Below are positions 1 through 9,972 of a stretch of DNA of 32,650 bases, in pieces (the stretch's first letter is position 1; each line of letters begins with the position of its first letter). Under the pieces are notes generated by a model. It saw only the letters and a list, made by a program, of their open reading frames with translations, made no database searches and was not told the DNA's origin. Where the stretch lies: NCBI GenBank assembly GCA_025924135.1, contig JAICEO010000006.1, forward strand, positions 1-32,650, written 5' to 3'. The translations under genes and the position numbers were made by a program. This stretch comes from Nitrososphaeraceae archaeon. GTDB lineage: Archaea > Thermoproteota > Nitrososphaeria > Nitrososphaerales > Nitrososphaeraceae.

Positions 1-551
1 TTCAAAAACCAATCCGAATAAAAGAATTATTATCTATCCTTGAAAAACATTTAATCAATATATCAATTTCATAAAGTTATAGTAGAGATAAATAGCAAGT
101 ACCTTTTTTTTGGTCTTAATCCAATAAGCTTGAAATTAGTTTCCCACCTCGATAACATTCAAACTGTCAATTTACCCCCTGAAGTTTCTAGTTGGAGAGC
201 TATATTCAATTTCCTGTTTTTTTTGAAACAGGTGTAAAAAATCGGTTGATGTGCTATTTTGTCATCATTGTTTATAATTTCTTAACTATCCATTTTTAAT
301 ATTCAGTGTTGTTAGTTCACTATTATAGTTCATATGAGATTCTGTTCTATGTATATGATAATTGAACGAATCCAATAGTAAAGCAACAATAGAGTAAAAA
401 AATATAATCGATAAATTTAATATTATCAAAAAATGTTATTAATTGATATTATATTTAAAACTTAAAGTGAAAGATATTGTTTAAATTTATAAATATAACA
501 ACGCACTCTTATTACTAATTAGTTTACCAATCCTTGAACTTCAGTACTGAC

Positions 552-695
552 TTATGAGCCATGTTCCTTTTGTATATGGTTATTGAGAGCATTCTCATTT
601 TTAGCGATATAATTACATAACCTACAAGTTTTTTTATCTTTACGTCCTTGTAAGTAATCTGCAAGCCGCATTAGATACATTGTAATCCCCCACAT
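552..695 (-). CDS. Small C2H2 zinc-finger protein (47 aa)
   Basis: Not in the ORF track (too short). Minus-strand translation MWGITMYLMRLADYLQGRKDKKTCRLCNYIAKNENALNNHIQKEHGS*; CRLC-X12-H-X4-H is a classical C2H2 finger. An alternative start is the internal Met at 680. Confidence 0.7.
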   Translation of the reverse strand: MWGITMYLMRLADYLQGRKDKKTCRLCNYIAKNENALNNHIQKEHGS

Positions 696-1154
696 GTATA
701 TATTAATAAAGAATCTTATTTAATAATTATATCTTTTTTCCTTCTAAATATAAGACAAATACTATAGAAAAGAGAGACAAATAATTGCTGCTTAGCTTAT
801 ACTTAATATTAATGATTTCGAACATTTCCAATTTTTAAAAAATATTAGAATCCTAAATAGTAATAGTAATTAGTTTTCTATAACAGAATGAGAATATAAC
901 ATGGTACAAATCAATCTATTATAAGATTACTGACTTTTTTATTTTGGATAAGGTAGAGTCACATTTTACCAGTAGGATTCAACTACATTTTCAGTAGATG
1001 GTCTAGAGTAGAGTGGTCCAATATAGGATGGTTCTATTACCTTGTATTTAGCTTTTATTTTTAGAAATTTATTTAAATTTTATTGAATAATTATTTTAAA
1101 TGAATGATTTAAAAATTAAAGTATATATAGTATAAAGAATAACAAAATCTCTCC

Positions 1155-2450
1155 TTGTTTTTTATTAATTTTTTATTATTGGCCATATCTTTAATTATAA
1201 CTTTTTTTCTGTTTTTTCATTTGTATTCGGAAGGCAATAATACATTTGTATTCTCTATATTGGAGTTTATCATAAATAAGGTACAATTATTATCTTTACC
1301 AAATGATACAGATAACTATGCTTTGCTACAAAATATAAATGCAGAAAATGTTATTAAAAATCTTAATACTAAGAAAAAAATTATTTCAATAAATAAAAAT
1401 TCTCATCATCATGATGCCGATGAATACATTAGCATGGGTGCATGGGTTCCTTTAAACAATAGCCTTATTCTTCAACAGTTGAAAGGAGAAGTACAAAAAA
1501 ATGCAATAAAAACTCTTCAAAATCAAGGCTTTCATGAATATTATTTTGCTATGAATAACTTTGAAGATACCGAATCTACCAAATTAACAGAAGAATTACT
1601 AAAATCTACAGAGGAAACCAATCTAAAAATAATAATTATTCTCCGTCCTCCTTCAGAGGGTAATTCTGATACAAATTATGATTGGAAAGGTTGGATAAAA
1701 TATTTTAATGCTCTTGAAAAGAAATATCCAAAATCATTTGAAGGATTTACAATAGATGACTTTAATTGGATAAGTACAAAAGAGGATACAAAATTTAAAA
1801 ATAATCTTGATTTTATGGAATATTCAAAGCTCATTAAAGCACTTGACGATAAAGACAACGATGTTAAATTTTATCCAACAATATATTTTGAAGGAAGAAA
1901 AACAGACATAGTAGACACAAAATATGATGATTATACCGATGGATTTATTGTAGCCAGTGGATGCTATTACAATGTTTCTACCTTAAAAAAAGAATTTACT
2001 ATATTTAGAGAAATATTTGAAAAGTCTATTAGATATGTTGTCTATCCTACTATTACATATAACTATTCTAGGCAGGGATATAATCCTCCTACCGACCAAC
2101 TTATACAAGCTACTTTATCTATAGCATCCGATTCTGCTGATGGTTTAATCATTTTCCGTGATACAGATAAGCCAGTAATACAAGAGTATTTGGTTAATCA
2201 AGATAACAAAAAATATCTAGGAAAAATAACAAAGATGAAGGAACTACAGATTAATGATGAAAAAATGATGACAACAGCTAATTTAAAAAAGTTATTGAAT
2301 TTACAAGATGCTGAACAATATGTTAATTGTCAGAAATGGTCTAACAGATTTAATAAAGCCTATGATGAATGGAAAGAATTATCACAAAAAGAAAAAGAAA
2401 ACGACAAATGGAAAAAAGAGATATTACAAATAATAAAGAAAGATAAATAG
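1155..2450 (+). CDS. Membrane-anchored/exported protein, possible glycoside-hydrolase-like TIM barrel
   Basis: 431 aa, TTG start, N-terminal hydrophobic segment; acidic motif FEGFTIDDFNW and GAWVPL...KTLQNQGF resemble GH-like barrel proteins. Confidence 0.55.
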   Translation: MFFINFLLLAISLIITFFLFFHLYSEGNNTFVFSILEFIINKVQLLSLPNDTDNYALLQNINAENVIKNLNTKKKIISINKNSHHHDADEYISMGAWVPLNNSLILQQLKGEVQKNAIKTLQNQGFHEYYFAMNNFEDTESTKLTEELLKSTEETNLKIIIILRPPSEGNSDTNYDWKGWIKYFNALEKKYPKSFEGFTIDDFNWISTKEDTKFKNNLDFMEYSKLIKALDDKDNDVKFYPTIYFEGRKTDIVDTKYDDYTDGFIVASGCYYNVSTLKKEFTIFREIFEKSIRYVVYPTITYNYSRQGYNPPTDQLIQATLSIASDSADGLIIFRDTDKPVIQEYLVNQDNKKYLGKITKMKELQINDEKMMTTANLKKLLNLQDAEQYVNCQKWSNRFNKAYDEWKELSQKEKENDKWKKEILQIIKKDK

Positions 2451-2578
2451 AGGCAATATGGTAAAATTATATCATAACTATTAAAGTAATTCTATAAATT
2501 TTAATCTAACAAACATATTTTTTACATATCTTGAAATTAGTAACTTTTCTTCTAAATAACTATTGTCACATGTAGAAT

Positions 2579-2668
2579 AATACCGATATGGTTCTAAAAT
2601 GAGAGTCTGCTATAGAGATACTACTACATTGGATTTAGCTTTCATCATCGTCAGAACTTATTATAAAG
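2579..2668 (+). repeat. Dispersed intergenic repeat (family R), copy 1
   Basis: aataccgatatggttctaaaatgagagtctgctatag...ggatttagctttcatcatcgtcagaactta aligns by eye with 21235-21320 and 8557-8640. Confidence 0.6.
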
Positions 2669-2820
2669 TAATTTTTTCAAAATTTAGAAATTAAGTTCAG
2701 GGGAATTTTAAAGTGACATGTTATATAGGTCATTGTACTCTTGGCAATAATGACGAAAAGATTTTAAATTGTTACAGTAATAAGAACAGGACTTAAAAAG
2801 GTCAATGCTTATTTCTAATC

Positions 2821-3087
2821 ATGTGTGGTTTTATATATAAGGCTGATAGCGACCATTCATTGAAGGGCAAGTCTGTATTTTCAGCAGATGACTGTAATAT
2901 TGGTTTAGTTGTATCCTCTTTAGGAAATATCTTAATTATAGAACAAAAATTTAAACAAGAAATAGGCGCCAAAGAAAAAATAAGAAAATATGAAATTCCT
3001 CTAATAGAAATAAAAAAGATAGAGGGACTATCTATTATTCTTAAATCAAAAAAAGAGTATATACAAAAGAACTATTTTAAAACATGA
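2821..3087 (+). CDS. Hypothetical small protein, PRC-barrel-like pattern
   Basis: 88 aa; LKGKSVFSADDCNIGLVVSSLGNILIIEQ...YEIPLIEIKKIEG resembles PRC-barrel-type beta structure. Confidence 0.55.
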   Translation: MCGFIYKADSDHSLKGKSVFSADDCNIGLVVSSLGNILIIEQKFKQEIGAKEKIRKYEIPLIEIKKIEGLSIILKSKKEYIQKNYFKT

Positions 3088-3129
3088 AAATATTATAATT
3101 TACTATTAAAAATCACTTAATGATTTGCT

Positions 3130-3290
3130 GATTGACTCATATTTTTCATTGTTTGGTTGGTGTTGTTGTTGTTGTTGCCGCGATCTGATGGGCAAAGGAG
3201 GTAGTATTAGCTAAAATAGAGTGAGAAAATAAAAAAAAGATAATTGCAATGAATATTGTTATTGATGCTGATACAACTGATTGAATAATT
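3130..3290 (-). pseudogene. Truncated 5' remnant of NQT-type exported protein gene
   Basis: Minus-strand KIIQSVVSASITIFIAIIFFLFSHSILANTTSFA signal-like segment; 37 bp (3237-3273) identical to 24768-24804; frame lost after the signal region. Confidence 0.6.
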
Positions 3291-3337
3291 TTATGTATTA
3301 TTTATATGCTAGATATATATGCATATTAGTAAATTAT

Positions 3338-3652
3338 CTAATTGCAATTAACTTTTTCAAAGAAATTGTAATCTATTATTAAATGCTGAGGATATCCACA
3401 GAAATAATATTGATTTGGATAATGGTTATTTAATATATCGTTCTGAACCTCAGGTTTATCTTTTGAATCTCTATCAATTTTCTTAGTTTTATCTATTGAG
3501 GAAAGAGGAATGTTTTTCTTTAGGTCTTCCCTCTCATTATCATCATCTTCTTCTTCCTTATCATTCTTTTTTGCAAAAGATATTTGAGATGAAGATATAA
3601 TCAAAATAGTTGTTACAAATGTAATAACAATAATAACCGTACTTAGATTCAC
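3338..3652 (-). CDS. Small exported acidic hypothetical protein
   Basis: 104 aa with N-terminal hydrophobic signal (VIIVITFVTTILIISSSQISFA) followed by a charged region. Confidence 0.55.
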   Translation of the reverse strand: MNLSTVIIVITFVTTILIISSSQISFAKKNDKEEEDDDNEREDLKKNIPLSSIDKTKKIDRDSKDKPEVQNDILNNHYPNQYYFCGYPQHLIIDYNFFEKVNCN

Positions 3653-3907
3653 AACTAAAAACCCTTAATTAAATATTTATAAATTGTGAATAATTTGTAG
3701 TTCTTTTGATTCTAAGGATGATAGATTGCTAAATATTAAAACGAAATGAAATGTGATTAGAAATGATTTGGTACATTCTTCAATTGAAATTCCGAGATGT
3801 CAAAATATTTGGAATAGATAATTGCCAAATTATGTTCTATTAATTCTTTAGTCAGATTTGCTCCATTAAAGAATACTTGAAACACTACAGATCAGGAGAT
3901 TAATTAT

Positions 3908-4174
3908 TTAGTATTGGTTGATGGTAGTAGTTTGTTGTAACAATTCTCCAAGTTCATTATGCATTTTAAGATAGTTTAGTCCTTTTTCTGTAGTCTTGAA
4001 TGTTCTATTTCCATCCAGATATTCTATTAAGTTGTTTTCTATCAAAACAGAAAGGTATTCCTTTAATTGCCCATAACTTAGAAAAGCTTTGTACATAATT
4101 TTTGTCTTGGTTGCTCTTCCATTTGCAGCGTCCAGTATATTACCCACTATTTCCGTTCTACTTCTATATTTCAT
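3908..4174 (-). CDS. Archaeal winged-helix DNA-binding protein (HTH_45-like)
   Basis: MKYRSRTEIVGNILDAANGRATKTKIMYKAFLSYGQLKEYLSVLIENNLIEY...FKTTEKGLNYLKMHNEL is typical of archaeal wHTH regulators. Confidence 0.85.
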   Translation of the reverse strand: MKYRSRTEIVGNILDAANGRATKTKIMYKAFLSYGQLKEYLSVLIENNLIEYLDGNRTFKTTEKGLNYLKMHNELGELLQQTTTINQY

Positions 4175-4605
4175 ATTATTATGTAAGTGATTTAATTATT
4201 TTAGTTTATTATAACAGTCACAGGTAAGATAATTATAGTACAAATATGTATTAGGGCCAGTTTACAAATAAAGAAAAAATTGTAAAATCTCATCTGTAAA
4301 TTCAAGGGATTCCATACTAAAAAATATTGTAATTTTAATATACCTCAAATAAGATAATAATGATAATATCAATTCTAATCTCTATTTATTACAGAATAAC
4401 AAAAGAGAATAAATCGTAGCAATCTATAATAAATATTATGGAAAATTATTTTTGGAATCAGTTCCTCCCTATCTGAGAATGATAATACAAGGTGAATAAT
4501 ACCCATTTTCAAGAAGGATGCTAATTGCATACTATTACCAATATATAGGCAATAAAATTTCTCTATTTTAATAATCTTATGCATACACCTTGAAACGTTG
4601 GAAGT

Positions 4606-4683
4606 AATACCTATAGCAGTTCTAAAATAAGAGTCCAATGTATGTATACTATTATGTTGTCTTTAACTTTTTCATTATGATAT
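4606..4683 (+). repeat. Dispersed intergenic repeat (family R), copy 2
   Basis: aatacctatagcagttctaaaataagagtccaatg... aligns with the family consensus. Confidence 0.45.
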
Positions 4684-4869
4684 TCTTTTTAAATTCTTTG
4701 TTAACATTTTAAAAAAATTAAAAATAGGGATTGTCTTGACAATGGCCAACATTACTAAGAGTAAGATTATTATTTCCACGATTTAAGGGAGTTTGTCTAG
4801 CAGTTATATATAACTTCGATAGAAATTAATTATTTATCTTATTTATAGCGATTATTATTAGAAACTTAC

Positions 4870-5958
4870 TTATTTCAAAATTTTTTGTATAGTAGTTGTG
4901 AATCTCTTTCTATCAACAGGTTTTTTCATTATATATTCCTTGGATATTCCTGGAATTATTGTTGAAAATTCGTCTAAGATATCTAAAGCTGTTATAAAAA
5001 GAACCTTAATTGTTGGGTCTATCGCTTTTATTTGCTGATGTAATTGAAATCCATTCAAATTTTTCATTCTGATATCAAGTATTACTAATAAATCTTTAAA
5101 ATTTGGAATATTTCTAATATAATTAATGGCAAAAGAGGGATCTGTAAATGCAGTTACATCATAATCATGTTCCTCTAAAAAAGTCTTATAAGTAAAAAGA
5201 ACATCCTCCTCATCATCAACCAAAATTATCCTTTTGTTGTTATTATTGTTTAAGTTACCTAGAGATGAACCCAATTGTTGTTGTTGATTAAAGGAATTTG
5301 TATCATTAACCTCAATATTATTAATCCCAAAAATTTTTTTTCTTTTAATCTTGTATAGAGGATAAATATTATTTTCTGTTATTTGATAATTAATATGATT
5401 TATAAAATTATAACTGTTTAGCATTGCAGAAAAAGATTTTAAAATTCTGTAGAAATTATCTCCAATAATTATCTCATTTGGAATAGCTGATGAAGAAGAG
5501 GTGTTTATCTTCGAACATAGATTTACAGTAGTTCCAAATAAATCTATTTGACTGTAATCTCCTACTAAAGCTAAATCTAATATACCATAGTCCATACTAA
5601 TTCTATAATTGAATGGTGGAAGTTGTTGCTTTGATAATTCTTCATTAATACTATATCGTTCATCTAAAATTTTAAAACAGCATTCAATAGCCTCTGCAAA
5701 GACTTCTATATTATTTACATCAGTAGTTTTTGGAAAGTAAAATAATAAACAGTCACCGATATTTTTTATAACTTTTCCACGATAACTTTTAACATTTTCT
5801 GATACGGAATTTATAAATGTAGAATAGTATCTTCTGATATAATCTAAACCCTCCATTGTAATGGTAGTTTTAGTAGAATCTACTAAATCAATAAAACCTA
5901 CACAACTTTTTATTGAATCACCAGAAAATCTAATACCTTTGGAAGAAAAATTTTTCAT
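4870..5958 (-). CDS. Class III adenylate/guanylate cyclase domain fused to C-terminal REC domain
   Basis: CVGFIDLVDSTKTT, KNIGDCLLFYF and DLFGTTVNLCSKI match class III cyclase motifs; REC: RIILVDDEED, VILDIRM, FITALD, MKKPVD. Confidence 0.9.
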   Translation of the reverse strand: MKNFSSKGIRFSGDSIKSCVGFIDLVDSTKTTITMEGLDYIRRYYSTFINSVSENVKSYRGKVIKNIGDCLLFYFPKTTDVNNIEVFAEAIECCFKILDERYSINEELSKQQLPPFNYRISMDYGILDLALVGDYSQIDLFGTTVNLCSKINTSSSSAIPNEIIIGDNFYRILKSFSAMLNSYNFINHINYQITENNIYPLYKIKRKKIFGINNIEVNDTNSFNQQQQLGSSLGNLNNNNNKRIILVDDEEDVLFTYKTFLEEHDYDVTAFTDPSFAINYIRNIPNFKDLLVILDIRMKNLNGFQLHQQIKAIDPTIKVLFITALDILDEFSTIIPGISKEYIMKKPVDRKRFTTTIQKILK

Positions 5959-6212
5959 TATCCAGAAAGGCTCCTACAAGTATTAATCAAAAATAGAAAT
6001 TTACTATTAATATAATGCAATATATTCAATAATTTTCTCAGTTAAAGGTTGTTATGGAAATATAAAAACAATTTGATGAGAGAAATGTCCTATAAAACTT
6101 TAGAAGAATTGATTGATGTAATTATATTATCGCTACAAGCAATTTACCCTCTAAAAGTTAAATTTATTTGAATATGTTATATAAAAACATATAAAAAAAT
6201 TTATGAATAAAT

Positions 6213-6238
6213 AAAATTTTGAGGCGCCTCAAAATTTT
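6213..6238. promoter_or_regulatory. Perfect 26-bp palindrome
   Basis: AAAATTTTGAGGCGCCTCAAAATTTT equals its own reverse complement. Confidence 0.7.
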
Positions 6239-7052
6239 CTATATTCCTAATTTGTATTATGAGTCTAAGCCTTTCCATCTCTTCCCCTCTAAAACTACTT
6301 TGATAAAATAAATAGAAGGATAATTTGGGAATTTCTAGTTGCTATCATTAGATAACCAAACAGCATTCTTATCAATAATACAAATAAAACTAATAAAATT
6401 AAAAAAAGGGTTGAACTAACACTAGGTGACATAGCTTGTTTCGTTAAAACTCATGCAGGTTTTGTTTGAGTGAGACTATTATTAGAAATTATTAAAGTAA
6501 CGAAACAGGAGGTTCAATGAGGCTCATGAGACATGTCCTCCAGTTTGGTTTTTCAGTCCAAAGAACTCCAAACAGAACCTCTTTAACAATTACAATCAAT
6601 ATAGTTTAATAAAGTTGCTTTCAAATTAGTTTAATATGTTGCTTTTTTTTAAATACTTTATTACTTTTATTTAATATAAAATTCAAATAATAAAAAAATA
6701 TATAGATTATGTTATTTCTAACTAACCAATTACTCTATCTTTAGTTTGTAGAACTTGTTCTTGTTTTATCATGAATATTGTCGCTTAAAACTTGTTAGAA
6801 AGTTTTTACAGTATTAGCTCCTCTTTTTGATAGCTCCTTTACATACTCCTTTGTATTTTGTACAGATGTATTGACAGAATCTAAATTTGCAAATAATCTA
6901 AAATTTAATACGATTTTACTAACTAAGAGAGGTCAAGCTCTGGGAAAAGAGGAAAGGTATCAAAAAAGCTTAGAAACATAATCATACTCACACTCATTAT
7001 TTGTTTATCATTTCAGTAAATATTCTCTAGTTACAATAATTTACTTTTTTAG

Positions 7053-8104
7053 TTAAGACTCGTTGTATGATGTTCTTGATTCTTTAAAATAGAAAATAAT
7101 TTAGAAAAGAAAAAAGGCTTTAAAATCACATCTTGGCATTTTATACCAATTGATTCTATCATATTACTTATATTAGCTAATGAGCAGGTTGTAGTTAGTA
7201 TTATTCTTTTATGTGGTAATCTATCGCGAATTTTTCTTGCAATTTCAAACCCTGAAATGTCAGGAAAATGAGTATCCAGTATAATGATATCTTAGTCGTC
7301 TTCTTCTTCTTTTTCTGCTGTATTAGAAAGTAAAATATCTAAACATTTGTTACCATCTTTTATAACGTTTACATCCCATTCTTCAAAACCATACTATTTT
7401 GTAAAAAGAGTATAAAGAACCTGAATATCTGGTTCTGGTTCCGCTATTAGGATACGTTTAGGTTTTTTTTTCTTTATTCTTTTGGTTTTCTGCTGTGTAT
7501 TGTTTTAAATCAATCGTTATTGTATGCATCCCATTAAGGTGGTCTTTAGTATCCGACAACATAGGATTGTTAAGGACTAGTCCAGGGTGAGGATATACTA
7601 CAGTAATATTTCGTTTGTTTTGTATCCATTCAGTTGTTGTGTTATGTCACCATTTTTCTAACACTTTACATTCTGCAAAGTGTTTATTATGTGATAAGAA
7701 GCATGCTGCATCCGCAAAGGCTAGTATTGCATCTTGTTTTCCTTAAGATATACGCTGATGTTGAGTTTTTTCTAATTCTGTTTTAAGCTTGTTAAAAGGA
7801 GATAAATCTCCATGTAGTGCTGATTCAAAATAAGGCTTGAAATTAACAATTTGTAGTTCACCACTTTCTACATTTTCTTTATAATTATCAATTTTAGAGG
7901 ATAAATTTGTAATATTAGAGCTACTTTTACTGTGATTTGCATTGATAGATGCATAAATGCATTGGTATCCATTCTTTAATCCCTTATTAATATATTTACA
8001 GCTGCATTATTGCGCTCATCATCGCTGCTATATAGTAACATAATATGCTCATTTGATGGAATATTTGTTAAATAGGGGATGGTTGATATGTATATGGTTA
8101 TCAT
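7053..8104 (-). pseudogene. MEDS (DcmR-like sensory) domain + REC response regulator, degenerate
   Basis: Minus translation: MITIYISTIPYLTNIPSNEHIMLLYSSDDERNNAAVNILIRD (frameshift) GLKNGYQCIYASINANHS...HQRIS*GKQDAILAFADAACFLSHNKHFAECKVLEKW*HNTTTEWIQNKRNITVVYPHPGLVL...KPKRILIAEPEPDIQVLYTLFTK*YGF...EEEDD*DIIILDTHFPDISGFEIARKIRDRLPHKRIILTTT...ILKPFF. Confidence 0.85.
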
Positions 8105-8556
8105 TAACATTACGTACAACCTATATAAAAATTGTAGAGAAGTGATGTATTTTCTTCCAAAAATAATATACAGAATGATTATCTATATTATTTTTAGATA
8201 TTCTCTATAGAAGTTATTTTTTAAGTAGTTGGTCATTTATTGATACAATGTATAGTAGTTGGATGAAAAATAAAAGCATGATCTTCAAATCAGGCTCAGA
8301 GGGATTCGAACTTTCCTAATACTCATGTTCAGTATACTTTTTGAAACTTTCTATGATCTGTTATAGGATATACAAATAATAAATTCAAGATATCAGAATT
8401 TTATATAAATATTTATTTTTAGTTGACAAACAATTGTGAAAAACAATTAGTTTAAAGAAAAATAAAAAAACAAATTAAGGTCTCAATGGTAGATTGTCAA
8501 TTATTTATTGAAACTTTAAGATATGTCTATTCGTTAGAAATATGCGTTTGAGGAAC

Positions 8557-8640
8557 TAATATCGATAGCTGTTAAAAAAAAGATCACTTGTAGAGCTATT
8601 CTCACATAGCTATAGCATTTATTATTAGAAACTTATTTTA
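8557..8640 (+). repeat. Dispersed intergenic repeat (family R), copy 3
   Basis: aatatcgatagctgttaaaa...tagcatttattattagaaacttatttt. Confidence 0.5.
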
Positions 8641-8692
8641 ATTTTTTACTTTATCAATGAATAAAAATTATAGTATTTTTAATTTATTGTTA

Positions 8693-9082
8693 TCAAGATA
8701 CATAGTCTAATTTGAATTTGAGTGTACTGTCTTCATCATTTGGCAGATTTTTTGTTTGACAATCTTTGAAATCATCATCATCTTCTAAACATACTTTAAC
8801 CTTTTCTTTAGGTTCACCTGAAATAGTTTCTTTTATTTTTTCTGAGTCATCATTTATTTTTATTGTTGTTTCTTGTGTTTCATCATCTGTTTTGATAGAT
8901 AAGTCTGCTTTAGTGTCAGCTTTATCTTTATTCTGAATATCTATATTTAGTTTATAGTCTTCTGCGTAAGATTGTTGAGATATTAAAGAAAAGGAAACAA
9001 ATAGGGTAGCCACGATAGATAAAGATATAAGCAATGCATTAAGTCCTATCGGATTATTATTTGTTTTTTCTGTATTATTCAT
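8693..9082 (-). CDS. Exported acidic hypothetical protein
   Basis: 129 aa with signal peptide (LLISLSIVATLFVSFSLISQQSYAED) and a charged Asp/Lys-rich mature part. Confidence 0.65.
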   Translation of the reverse strand: MNNTEKTNNNPIGLNALLISLSIVATLFVSFSLISQQSYAEDYKLNIDIQNKDKADTKADLSIKTDDETQETTIKINDDSEKIKETISGEPKEKVKVCLEDDDDFKDCQTKNLPNDEDSTLKFKLDYVS

Positions 9083-9972
9083 AATTTTTTATTGGAAATT
9101 ATTTTATAAAAATATTTGAAAAGATAAATATAGAAAAAGAATGTGAATTAAATTCAGAATATATTCCTCTATCTCGTTTTATTATTAAAAACTTGTTTTA
9201 GAAGATCTCACAAAAATAAAAAATTAGCGATTGTTAAAGCAAAATTGCATGTAAAGATTGACTATTCTATGATGTTAGATAGGAGGGTAAAAAACATGAA
9301 TTAACAAATTATTTTTACAAATAGCTTTATGTCTAAGCCTCAGTTGGTGGATTTACTATTCCATTACAGTGATACTAATTCATAATTGCAATAAAAAGAT
9401 TATAAATAATCAGTATGAATAAGATTAGGAAATTGAGATATGTTACACTTTCATCTCTATGTATTTTAAAAGATGCTCAGTCTGAGTCCTAAATGAAGAA
9501 ATGGCACTCATGAGTTATGTTCTTAAGTTAGTCTTCAATAGCATCTTATTTGCAGTTGGCTATTTGGTACATATCCGAAACAATCACGGGGATATTTTAA
9601 GTTAGACTGCCACAAAGAGTGACATTTTTTAGATCTTCACATGTAAAAAAAGTATTTTCTAATGTGACTCCATCATGATCGGTATTGGGTCGAGCTGGTT
9701 AAAGGAGACAAGCATTTGCTAGTTCAGCGTCACTAGTCTTGTTATTATTGCATACAAACCAATATTTTATAATATTTTTGTATTAAATTAGGATATAAAA
9801 ATATTAGAAATAAGTATATAAAATATTATAGAATTTCTTTTTGACCCCCTTTTAGACCAAATACATAAATTTTCGTCATCTTCTACCTTTTTTTTCTCAA
9901 AAATAAGATAGTAAGATTAGGAAAATTTTTTTTGGAGTGAATCCTTAAGTGAACGAATTTTCTCTTCTAAAA

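Noticed and set aside
4375-4638. 87-aa minus-strand ORF from the track
   Set aside because: No recognisable domain; overlaps the dispersed repeat at 4606-4683; likely spurious.
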